A stretch of DNA of 7,674 bases from assembly GCA_016928395.1 (NCBI GenBank), contig JAFGKV010000191.1:1-7674 (forward strand), in the 5' to 3' direction. Below, one piece after another: positions 1-6,211 of the stretch. The position numbers were made by a program, and so were the translations under genes. The stretch comes from Candidatus Fermentibacterota bacterium. Its GTDB lineage: Bacteria > JAFGKV01. The notes under the pieces were generated by a model. That model was not told the origin of the DNA, searched no databases, and saw only the letters and a list, made by a program, of their open reading frames with translations. Within the stretch, counting starts at the first letter, position 1. Each line of letters starts with the position of its first letter.

Positions 1-313
1 ACCGCCAGCAACTCTCCCTCATCCGCCACGCCAGCCCCTCAACGCCTCCACCCCCAAAACACCCGTAGGCTTTTTCAGCGGAATCTACAGAGCACTCTAG
101 ACCCCGCTCAAGGCCGGATCGCTCGTCGGTGTTCTCATGGAACCGAACGCAGGAGGGCAAGCTGAACCGCTCCATGATGGCGTCAATATCAAGAATCACA
201 TCGAAGTAGACCCACTCCCGGCAGTTCTTCGACCATGCCTGACCACGATAAGTTACCCTCACGCCGTCTTCGAGAAGTGCCTTCTCCAGCGGCGCCAAAT
301 GCTCACACACCAT
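1..313 (-). CDS. Conserved hypothetical protein, 3' end cut by window edge
   Basis: The frame is open from an ATG at 313 to the left edge (104 codons), with no stop in the window. It starts MVCEHLAPLEKALLEDG and contains a Trp/Cys-rich core, GQAWSKNCREWVYFD, at about residues 24-38, then SLPSCVRFHENTD and a Gly/Glu/Cys segment GLERGLEC. From memory this matches a family of roughly 100-residue bacterial hypothetical proteins that begin MCEHLxPLE and share the GQAWSxNCREWVYFD core; no function is known to me. The ATG at 313 is chosen because GAGG lies 6 bases before it; an in-frame ATG at 325 has a poorer site. It follows the nucleotidyltransferase gene on the same strand after a 134-base gap, so co-transcription is possible. 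The last 20 or so residues (CFGGGGVEGLAWRMRE) look low-complexity and unlike the family's usual end, so the true C-terminus may be altered. Confidence is good that it is coding, low on role. Confidence 0.75.
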   Translation of the reverse strand, partial: MVCEHLAPLEKALLEDGVRVTYRGQAWSKNCREWVYFDVILDIDAIMERFSLPSCVRFHENTDERSGLERGLECSVDSAEKAYGCFGGGGVEGLAWRMRESCWR

Positions 314-447
314 GGTGCGCCTCATGCCGGCTGCCCGAGAAATCACGCCCACAGAGCCTCGTATCCCTCCCGAGAACCAGGGCAGGCACTACCGCCGTGA
401 CGATGATGCCGTTCACTGATGACTCATTTCCAAAGCATCCAACTGCC

Positions 448-1215
448 TCACTCATGGTCGACCCTCAACCGATCCCTGGCGGCAGCGATAACCAAGGGCG
501 CCGCGGCTTTCAGAATGGATTCATCATGGGTGCGTGCAATGCCATCGTAGACGCGGCCGGCGGCCCGAACCGCGGCATGCAGGGCCTTGGGCAAATGGTT
601 CAGCGCCCAGTCCGCGGCAGCACGCTTCGAGAGCACGACATTGCGCGTTTCCACGCTGCAGATGATCCGGCATCCGTTCCACACCACGAACGCGCCATGC
701 CCGCCGTCATCGTGCCCTAATTTGACGAGCCCCTCCATGTAGTCGAGCTCACTGCGCAAGGCCTGCTGCAGCTCGGACCACATCGGGGGTGTAACGAAGT
801 CTGTTGGTCTGCTCCCACCCAATGCCACATACTGACCCGCCAGCCAGTGGGCCCGGTGCAGCGCCCAGGCATGATCCACAAGATGCTCCCATAACGCATG
901 GCGGGGCGGCCGCACCCCCCGTGCCTCGCGCTCGAGTATGTACCAGCTATCCCACTCCACACCTGTGTCCGCGGCGATGGAATCATGGATCCCTTCGATG
1001 GCCATCGCTGCCCCGAGCTCGGGAGGTCTCACGAGTATGCCGTGGGTATCGACATCACCCAAGAGGTGCGGGCGATCATCGAAGGTTGCGGCTCCGTGCA
1101 CCCACAATGCGATCAAATCATCACCCAGAAGTGCTCCGAGCTCGTCCCGCAACCTGCCGCAGGCGACGCCTACCTCGGGCGGCAAGCATTGAAACGGAAC
1201 GCTCATACGGTTCAC
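448..1215 (-). CDS. AadA-like aminoglycoside nucleotidyltransferase (NTase fold plus DUF4111-type C-terminal domain)
   Basis: Predicted cytoplasmic enzyme of 255 residues, close to the usual 260 of AadA (ANT(3'')-type) proteins, which transfer AMP from ATP to aminoglycosides. The N-terminal nucleotidyltransferase motif is at residues 39-59: VHGAATF, then GDVDTHG, whose D54 and D56 would be the metal-binding Asp pair. E87 or D89 in GVEWDSWY could be the third acidic residue. The C-terminal helical domain carries the family signature SVETRNVVLSKRAAADWAL followed by NHLP (about residues 187-209). Departures from classical AadA are GA for the usual GS and GDVD for SDID, so drug modification is not assured. 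The GTG at 1215 directly follows the stop of the upstream 47-aa ORF, with AGGTGG 5 bases before it; an ATG at 1206 (MSVPF) is the alternative start. No linked transposase or integron site is seen, so this looks like a chromosomal homologue rather than mobile resistance. Confidence 0.82.
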   Translation of the reverse strand: MNRMSVPFQCLPPEVGVACGRLRDELGALLGDDLIALWVHGAATFDDRPHLLGDVDTHGILVRPPELGAAMAIEGIHDSIAADTGVEWDSWYILEREARGVRPPRHALWEHLVDHAWALHRAHWLAGQYVALGGSRPTDFVTPPMWSELQQALRSELDYMEGLVKLGHDDGGHGAFVVWNGCRIICSVETRNVVLSKRAAADWALNHLPKALHAAVRAAGRVYDGIARTHDESILKAAAPLVIAAARDRLRVDHE

Positions 1216-1359
1216 TCACCCCACCTCATGCATGGCGAACCAGGGGACGATCGACACGGGGCAAGAAACAGACTCGACGCGACCGGCGATTGTGATTGCA
1301 GTGGGCTTCTCATCGAATCCGTCGGGAGCATATAGTCCGCTGCTGTGTGCGCTGTGCAT
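1216..1359 (-). CDS. Small ORF of 47 codons, translationally coupled to the nucleotidyltransferase gene
   Basis: The ATG at 1359 is preceded by a perfect AGGAGG with 6-base spacing, better than that of most genes in the window. The frame encodes MHSAHSSGLYAPDGFDEK, continues with an AITIAGRVESVSC stretch, and ends at a TGA that touches the GTG start of the downstream nucleotidyltransferase gene. This layout suggests either a short protein or a leader peptide whose translation delivers ribosomes to the next start. About two thirds of third positions are G or C by my count, consistent with coding but weaker than in the long genes. There is no signal peptide and no membrane segment. The APDGFDEKPTAITIAGR part faintly recalls the C-terminal part of amidases, so a remnant of such a gene is an alternative. 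I do not recognise a family. Confidence 0.5.
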   Translation of the reverse strand: MHSAHSSGLYAPDGFDEKPTAITIAGRVESVSCPVSIVPWFAMHEVG

Positions 1360-1739
1360 GTCAGGCCTCCTACCCAACATCCTCCCATCCGGGCAAGGCC
1401 CACTCCCTGCCGTCGGAGACGAGACCACCCAAGAGCAATTTGGAATATGTGAGCGGTGACGACAACACGCAAGGACACGTCATGGCACGTCTGCCCGAGA
1501 ACCAAGACGCCCGAGACACGCAAAAGACTCAGAGGAGTGGGGAACTGAAGCCTGGAAGGATGGACGGCGAAAAGACCGGAGAGTGAGCTCGGTAGTCGGC
1601 CATTGGGCCGCGAACTGCGCCGTGCGAACCGCCGACTGCGAGCCAGGCGAATTAGCTGACAGCCCACCGCGGTGAGCGTTCCCCGCAGCGGGGCTGAATC
1701 CCGACCCGTTCGCCTCCCTGAGCCAGGCCGCAGAGCGCC
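1360..1739. other. 380-base stretch with no convincing gene
   Basis: Open frames here (for example a minus-strand frame beginning at 1667) lack a ribosome site, have Arg/Ser/Leu-rich low-information products and clash with the 47-codon ORF, so I read them as chance. A short perfect stem, CCCCG-CAG-CGGGG, lies at 1681-1693. It is about 47 bases past the stop of the small exported protein gene in the minus direction and lacks a U-tract. The part nearest 1360 must contain the promoter of the 47-aa ORF and nucleotidyltransferase unit, but I find only weak matches to sigma-70 boxes (TTGCGT, 17 bases, CATATT, reading the minus strand near 1470-1440). Confidence 0.5.
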
Positions 1740-1979
1740 TCAGATCGGAACCCGGGCGGTGAGCTTTCCGTCAAGGAGGGTGACAAGCCGGTATCGATTC
1801 CGTGCCTGCCTACGATGAGCCGGGCCGCCCTGAAGACGCGAGATGGCCTGCGCCAGTCGGCCTGATGGTGCAGACACGGTCGGTTGACGATCCTCCCGGC
1901 CGGGAGACGTATCGGTCGAGGGGATCTCCTCAGCGGTCAAGGCAGAGGCGATCAGCACAACAAAGGCAAGCCATCGCAT
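1740..1979 (-). CDS. Small exported protein of unknown function
   Basis: A 79-residue frame starts at an ATG (1979) with AAGGAGG 5 bases upstream, one of the best ribosome sites in the window. A longer in-frame start at 2126 has no such site and would bury the signal peptide. Residues 1-16, MRWLAFVVLIASALTA, form a short Sec signal peptide with possible cleavage after ASA (residue 13) or LTA (16). The mature part is about 63-66 residues: an acidic/polar start (EEIPSTDTSPGRED), then an Arg-rich helix-prone stretch (RLAQAISRLQ, HRRQARNRYR), ending LLDGKLTARVPI. No Cys, no lipobox and no known domain are visible. It lies 236 bases downstream of the diguanylate cyclase gene on the same strand, but a strong hairpin in between argues it may have its own transcript. 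Its function is unknown. Confidence 0.68.
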   Translation of the reverse strand: MRWLAFVVLIASALTAEEIPSTDTSPGREDRQPTVSAPSGRLAQAISRLQGGPAHRRQARNRYRLVTLLDGKLTARVPI

Positions 1980-1981
1980 CG

Positions 1982-1991
1982 TAACCTCCTT
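1982..1991 (-). promoter_or_regulatory. Strong Shine-Dalgarno that fixes the start of the small exported protein
   Basis: On the minus strand the bases read AAGGAGGTTA. The AAGGAGG core is seven matches to anti-SD and sits 5 bases before the ATG at 1979. It selects this start over the upstream in-frame start at 2126 and places the hydrophobic signal peptide at the true N-terminus. Confidence 0.8.
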
Positions 1992-2084
1992 CTTCCTGTG
2001 TACCGCGTGGGCCATCCTAAGGTTCCATCGGTGGCACGGAAGATCCTCGCCTCGTCGTTTCGATTGCCCCTCGCGGGAAGTTGC

Positions 2085-2151
2085 CCGTCTGACGTCCTCC
2101 GGCGGCACACTCGACTCCGGGATCATCGGGGAAACGCGAACGTACAGACGG
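2085..2151. other. Possible structured leader: 7-bp inverted repeat CCGTCTG/CAGACGG
   Basis: CCGTCTG at 2085-2091 pairs with CAGACGG at 2145-2151, enclosing about 53 bases with further GC-rich pairing potential. It lies in the minus-strand leader of the small exported protein gene, after the cyclase gene's hairpin. I could not match it to a known riboswitch; the cyclic di-GMP, cobalamin and SAM consensus elements are not evident. It may be chance pairing in GC-rich DNA. Confidence 0.25.
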
Positions 2152-2176
2152 CAGTGATGGTGACAGCGGCCGACAG

Positions 2177-2201
2177 GCTACCGGCGTTTCTCCGCCGGAG
2201 C
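2177..2201 (-). terminator. Hairpin shortly after the diguanylate cyclase stop, candidate terminator
   Basis: A perfect 6-bp stem CCGGCG/CGCCGG (2181-2186 with 2193-2198) has a 6-base loop and is extended by GCT/AGC around one bulged base, giving nine pairs. It begins about 15 bases past the cyclase stop in the direction of transcription. No U-tract follows, so it could be a U-less terminator, an mRNA-end stabiliser or simply a stem. It would partly separate the cyclase gene from the small exported protein gene. Confidence 0.4.
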
Positions 2202-2215
2202 ACCCACACTTCATT

Positions 2216-5065
2216 TCAGGAACCTTCCGGGTGCCTATCCATTTCGTGCATAATGGCGTTTCGGCCGCGTTCCTTGGCGCGGTACAGCGCGGCGTCAGCC
2301 CGCTCCAGGAGATCGACAGCGGTGACGGGATCGTCGAACGACGTCACCGTGGCCACACCGCCGCTGATGGTGAAGGCGGGCACGGCGTCGGTTGATGATC
2401 GTACCTCCACCGCCGATTTCAAACGCGCGCAGATGCTCACTGCGGTGGCCTGATCGGTCTCCGGCATGAGCAGAGCAAACTCATCGCCTCCCCACCGTGA
2501 CAATACATCGGTATCCCGGATCACCGACCTCCCGCGCGATGCAGTGGCGCGCAGCGCCGCGTCTCCGGTCGCATGGCCCGCGGAATCGTTGATGGTCTTG
2601 AAATGGTCCAGATCAAAGATCATCAGCGATACGGGCCGCCCGTACCGCTCTGCCCGTACCAGTTCCATTTCCACCCGCTCGTTCAAGGTACGCCGGTTGG
2701 GCAGTCCGGTAAGCTCATCGACTCTCGCTAACTCGGCCAAGTGATCCCTCTGACGCGTGATCTCCACGGTTTGCTCTGCGACCAGCCTCCGAAGCCTGCG
2801 TCGCTGCGCCTCCAGGTGTCTCACACGCCAGAAAGCCGCTGCAAAGCCGACGCCAACCAGGCCAAAGCCAAACCCCGCCCTCGCCAGTGCCGTCTGCCAC
2901 CACGCGGGGGCGACTTCGACGGGCAGAACTAACTCGGGACCATCCCACTCGCCATGCTTCTGGCGGGCTTGCACGTTGAGTTCGTAGTGGCCGGGAGGCA
3001 GTCTGGTGTACCGGACCGGTGCGCCTCGCTCCAGGGGATTCCATGCGGTATCGAATCCCTGCAGGCGGTACCGGAACCCGATCTCCTGCTCGTTGAAGAA
3101 GCTGGGACAGGCAAGTCGAAAGTGCACGCTGTGGTCCCGGGATCGGCAATGAAACACTGTGGGAAAAGCCTCTACCGCATCATCGGCCCGCCCTTCGACG
3201 ATCAGGGGTCTGGGCGGGGACGGCGTCACGATCCACCCCGGATTCACCACGGTTACGTTCTTTCCGGCGAGCCACACCCTGCCGTCGCGTGCCAGGAGCG
3301 CCGCGTTGCCATTGCATTCCTCCACTGCCACACCATCGTAGTAGCCGAAGGATCGAGCCTTCACGCCATCATGCATGGCGATGCCTGCGCTGCAGCCTAT
3401 CCAATAGGTCCCGTCGCGGGCGCGTACCGCGTCAAAGGGAATCAGGTCGCCAACCTGCAGCCGCGTCCATCCTTCACCGTCCCGAACGGCGATCCCTTGA
3501 CTCGTTACGAGGAAGACATGGCCATCCTGGTCGTGAATCGAACTGACCCTGCTGTCGCCGACCCACTCAGGCAAGGATACCTCCTCGGCACTCCCGTTCT
3601 CGCGCCAGATCCATAGTCGCGACCCGAGAACCCACCACCCCCCAGCGCTTCGCGGGACAACCCGACGGATCTCCTGGATTGAGACCTGGCGATGAAACCG
3701 GTGTTCGGTGAACTGACCAGAACGAGGATCAAGGCAGAACAACCCGCCGGATGTTGCGATCCACACCTCAGAAGCGTGGACTGGAAGAATGGAGCGGAGG
3801 AGTATCCGCCGGAACGGTGCATAGGGATATGGTCTGAACCGTCCCTCTGACCAACGACATACGCCGTTGAAGCCCAGAACCCAGACGCCGTCGTCTCCAG
3901 CCTTCAGATCAACAATGGACTCCTCAGGCAGGCCGTCGCGGGCGGTCAAGACCCGAGGTGCGCCCGCGGTGTCAATGGCCACAATGCCATTGTTCGTCCC
4001 CAACCACACAGACCCATCCCGCAACTCCTCCATGGCCCAGACAGCGTTGACGGGCAAATCGGCTCGGGACGTATAGTTGACGAAAGCCGGATGGCTGAGC
4101 TTGTCGAGGCCCGCTTCGGTGGCGCACCACAACACACCGTCGCTGTCTATCAGAAGATCGCTGATCCAACTGCTGGAGAGCCCTTCGGCCTCCGTGAATA
4201 CTTCCGCACACCCTTCGTGCACGCGGTACAGGCCTTGATACGAAGCGATCCACAGGGCTCCCGCGGCGTCTAGCTCCATGGTGATCGATAGGGGTGGATC
4301 GCGACCGACAGGGAAGGGCAATCGAAAGGCTCGGCTGGAGAACCCGTCCCATGACGCGACCCACCCGTGATGGCCGTAGCACCAGACTGTGCCGTCTCTA
4401 ATGGCCAAGACGTCGATCTCGAAGCCCCCCATCAGGTCATACGGCAAGGGGATGCGCCGCACCTGTCCACAGCTGTCAAGGAAAGCACCTTCGGTGGTGG
4501 CGATGAGAAGTCCGCGGCCGGGCAGATCGACTATAGCATCTATTGGCCCTCCTTCTGGCAGCGGGTGGAACGGGCCGGAAAGACCCTCATGCGAAACCGC
4601 GTAATACCCCATCTTCCCCAAAGCGAGAATCGAGCCGTCGTCGCGACGGCGAATGAGCGGGATCCTGTCACCGTGAATGAGGGGGGTGTCCGGCAGGGTC
4701 AGCAGCGTTCCATGCCGATCCATGTATTGGATTCCGGTACCCACATAGATCATCCACACTCTGCCATCGCCATCCACGGCAACGTCATCCGGCGACTCTG
4801 CCAGCAGGCCATCCTTCTGCCGCCACACGCAAAACTCCACTCCGTCATAGCGCACCAATCCTGCGCTGGACGCCATCCAGATCAAGCCGTCGCCACCCAG
4901 AGCCAGCGCACTGACGTAGGAGCTCGGCAAACCGTCACGGATGCCATAGTGCACCAAAGGAAGTTGCTGGGCCCGCAACGGTTGCAGGAAGCTGACACAG
5001 AGTAGCACCAGTGGAGTGTAGAGCCGCGGAGGTCTCCGACGGCGTGGTTCAGATCTCCGAAGCAT
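2216..5065 (-). CDS. Membrane diguanylate cyclase with periplasmic two-component-propeller sensor (Reg_prop, Y_Y_Y, GGDEF)
   Basis: A 949-residue sensor enzyme that should make cyclic di-GMP from two GTP in the cytoplasm in response to a periplasmic cue. Numbered from the ATG at 5065: an Arg-rich n-region and signal peptide (1-32, ending PLRA before QQ); about 35-610, repeated propeller blades with motifs such as DGLIWMASSAGLVRYDG, DGVLWCATEAGLDKL and DGSVWLGTNNGIVAID; about 644-717, a Y_Y_Y domain (FRYRLQGFDTAWNPLE, then LPPGHYELNVQAR); about 726-747, one membrane helix; about 749-781, an Arg/Glu coiled-coil linker; about 782-940, GGDEF. The cyclase half is intact: DELTGLPNRR, FDLDHFKTIND, GGDEF at 859-863, and the RxxD inhibitory site RDTD five residues before it. 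The start at 5065 has GGAG 7 bases upstream; the frame extends to a TTG at 5158 but lacks a ribosome site there and would displace the signal peptide. There is no kinase or response-regulator domain. It diverges from the DUF362 gene. Confidence 0.93.
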   Translation of the reverse strand: MLRRSEPRRRRPPRLYTPLVLLCVSFLQPLRAQQLPLVHYGIRDGLPSSYVSALALGGDGLIWMASSAGLVRYDGVEFCVWRQKDGLLAESPDDVAVDGDGRVWMIYVGTGIQYMDRHGTLLTLPDTPLIHGDRIPLIRRRDDGSILALGKMGYYAVSHEGLSGPFHPLPEGGPIDAIVDLPGRGLLIATTEGAFLDSCGQVRRIPLPYDLMGGFEIDVLAIRDGTVWCYGHHGWVASWDGFSSRAFRLPFPVGRDPPLSITMELDAAGALWIASYQGLYRVHEGCAEVFTEAEGLSSSWISDLLIDSDGVLWCATEAGLDKLSHPAFVNYTSRADLPVNAVWAMEELRDGSVWLGTNNGIVAIDTAGAPRVLTARDGLPEESIVDLKAGDDGVWVLGFNGVCRWSEGRFRPYPYAPFRRILLRSILPVHASEVWIATSGGLFCLDPRSGQFTEHRFHRQVSIQEIRRVVPRSAGGWWVLGSRLWIWRENGSAEEVSLPEWVGDSRVSSIHDQDGHVFLVTSQGIAVRDGEGWTRLQVGDLIPFDAVRARDGTYWIGCSAGIAMHDGVKARSFGYYDGVAVEECNGNAALLARDGRVWLAGKNVTVVNPGWIVTPSPPRPLIVEGRADDAVEAFPTVFHCRSRDHSVHFRLACPSFFNEQEIGFRYRLQGFDTAWNPLERGAPVRYTRLPPGHYELNVQARQKHGEWDGPELVLPVEVAPAWWQTALARAGFGFGLVGVGFAAAFWRVRHLEAQRRRLRRLVAEQTVEITRQRDHLAELARVDELTGLPNRRTLNERVEMELVRAERYGRPVSLMIFDLDHFKTINDSAGHATGDAALRATASRGRSVIRDTDVLSRWGGDEFALLMPETDQATAVSICARLKSAVEVRSSTDAVPAFTISGGVATVTSFDDPVTAVDLLERADAALYRAKERGRNAIMHEMDRHPEGS

Positions 5066-5153
5066 TCTGTGACTCCATGTCGAGGCCAAAGCCCTCGAGT
5101 GCGTGCGACAATGATGGATTTGACGGGTTGAAAGTCGCTCCCGCATTTCGCAG

Positions 5154-5177
5154 GTCAAGAGCGACGATCCTCTTGAC
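5154..5177. promoter_or_regulatory. Perfect 8-bp inverted repeat in the divergent intergenic region, candidate operator
   Basis: GTCAAGAG at 5154-5161 and CTCTTGAC at 5170-5177 are exact reverse complements separated by 8 bases. Each arm contains an outward-facing TTGAC, a match to five bases of the sigma-70 -35 box, one toward the cyclase gene and one toward the DUF362 gene. The symmetry suits a dimeric regulator controlling both genes, or divergent -35 elements. The -10 regions are not convincing on either side, so the promoter reading is weak, while the repeat itself is plain. Confidence 0.45.
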
Positions 5178-5181
5178 TCTG

Positions 5182-5210
5182 ATGTGCACGTCCGTAACTA
5201 CTCATGTGCA
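5182..5210. repeat. Short direct repeat ATGTGCA x2, 22 bp apart
   Basis: ATGTGCA occurs at 5182-5188 and 5204-5210, start to start 22 bp, about two helical turns, between the inverted repeat and the DUF362 ribosome site. The spacing would place two copies of a binding site on the same face of DNA. A 7-mer pair can arise by chance, so this is only suggestive. Confidence 0.25.
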
Positions 5211-5246
5211 TCCGGCGATCAGCCCGCCCTTGCCAGGAGGTGATTG

Positions 5247-6209
5247 ATGAAGCGCCGTGAGTTTCTCAAACAGGTGAGTGCCGGTATCGCGGTTGTGGGG
5301 TGTGCACCGTCCTCCTTTGCGGATAACGTCGCTCCTCTATCCTCGGTCACGGCATCCATGACACCGCAGTCTTCCCTCGCCCGGGCCCGGGGCGCCGACC
5401 CGGAGGCCATGACCCATGCGGCGGTCGAGCGCCTCGGCGGGATGCGCACGTTCGTGCATAGGGGCGATAAGGTGGTGATCAAGCCCAATGTCGGCTGGGA
5501 TCGCCCCTTCGCCATCCGAGCCAATACCCATCCTGACGTCGTGAAGGCGTTGGCCCGCATGGTCATCGAAGCGGAAGCCGCGGAGGTCCGGATCGTAGAT
5601 TTCCCGGTCATGGGGCAGAACCCTCGCAACGCCTTCGAGGCCAGCGGCATGAACGCCGTCGGGGCTGAACTCGGGATACCAGTGTATCCGGTGTGTGAAG
5701 CCTCCGGCTTCGTGGACATCACGCTCCCCGGCGCCGAAGTACTCAAGACGGCCCGGGTCATTCGCGAGCTTCTCGAGGCGGACGTGATACTCAACGTGCC
5801 CGTGGCCAAAAGCCACGGCTGCACGAAGTTCACTGGCGCTCTTAAGAACTGGATGGGCATCGTGTGGAGTCGCGCATACTTCCACCAGAACTTCACCACC
5901 GATTCACGATCCAGCCCGGCCCACTGGAACCACATCGCATCCTGCATCGCGGAGATCCAGCAGCGCATTCCACCGACGCTGGCCGTGATAGACGCGCTGG
6001 CCATCATGAAAACCGGAGGCCCCCAAGGCCCGGGGGAGCTGGAGAACGTCGGCGAGATCCTGGCGGGCACCGACCAAGTCGCGTTGGATACCTATGCCGT
6101 CAGCCTCTTTGATACGATAGAACTGGGGGATGTGATAAGCATTCATCGCGCCGCCCAGCTCGGGCTCGGTACGTCGGACCTGTCGCGGGTTGCCATCTGG
6201 GACGCCTGA
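5247..6209 (+). CDS. DUF362 domain protein with Tat signal and lipobox
   Basis: A 320-residue exported protein. The N-terminus MKRREFLKQVSAGIAVVGCA has a twin-arginine motif (RREFLK), a mild hydrophobic core and a lipobox VVGC with Cys19, so it is probably folded in the cytoplasm, exported by Tat and lipid-anchored. Residue +2 after Cys is Ala, which by the E. coli Lol rule would favour the outer membrane. DUF362 hallmarks follow: DKVVIKPNVGW (about 75-85), NTHPDVVKALARM (about 93-105), EADVILNVPVAKSHG (177-191), then TGALKNWMG (196-204), and a late ILAGTDQVALDTYAV segment. Many DUF362 proteins carry a ferredoxin domain; none is present here and the Cys content is low. The molecular function of the family is not settled. 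The ATG at 5247 is chosen because AGGAGG lies 6 bases upstream; a TTG at 5244 is too close to it. The downstream gene starts 2 bases after its stop. Confidence 0.9.
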   Translation: MKRREFLKQVSAGIAVVGCAPSSFADNVAPLSSVTASMTPQSSLARARGADPEAMTHAAVERLGGMRTFVHRGDKVVIKPNVGWDRPFAIRANTHPDVVKALARMVIEAEAAEVRIVDFPVMGQNPRNAFEASGMNAVGAELGIPVYPVCEASGFVDITLPGAEVLKTARVIRELLEADVILNVPVAKSHGCTKFTGALKNWMGIVWSRAYFHQNFTTDSRSSPAHWNHIASCIAEIQQRIPPTLAVIDALAIMKTGGPQGPGELENVGEILAGTDQVALDTYAVSLFDTIELGDVISIHRAAQLGLGTSDLSRVAIWDA

Positions 6210-6211
6210 TC

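Noticed and set aside
235-720. 161-codon plus-strand frame across the gap and the end of the nucleotidyltransferase gene
   Set aside because: Overlaps two better-supported minus-strand genes; low-information Pro/Arg/His-rich product without a ribosome site.
1216-1328. Possible amidase remnant (APDGFDEKPTAITIAGR)
   Set aside because: Resemblance is limited to about 17 residues and the following sequence does not match; kept only as an alternative for the 47-codon ORF.
331-1504. Shared 11-mers CTGCCCGAGAA (331 and 1491) and CCCGAGAACCA (369 and 1494), as a possible duplicated regulatory element
   Set aside because: About a dozen 11-mer pairs are expected by chance in a window this size, and the copies sit at different distances from gene starts.
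1212-1667. 151-codon minus-strand frame overlapping the 47-codon ORF
   Set aside because: No ribosome site, Ser/Arg/Leu-rich product; the 47-codon ORF in another frame has a perfect ribosome site and coupling.
2954-3616. 220-codon plus-strand frame inside the cyclase gene
   Set aside because: Lies wholly opposite well-recognised propeller and Y_Y_Y sequence; no ribosome site or recognisable motif.
4367-5005. 212-codon plus-strand frame inside the cyclase gene
   Set aside because: Antisense to propeller blades with clear repeat motifs; product not protein-like.
5219-6070. 283-codon minus-strand frame antisense to the DUF362 gene
   Set aside because: The product is rich in Ser, Met, Ala and Thr with no domain, typical of the antisense of a GC-rich gene; the plus strand carries clear DUF362 motifs, a Tat signal and a ribosome site.
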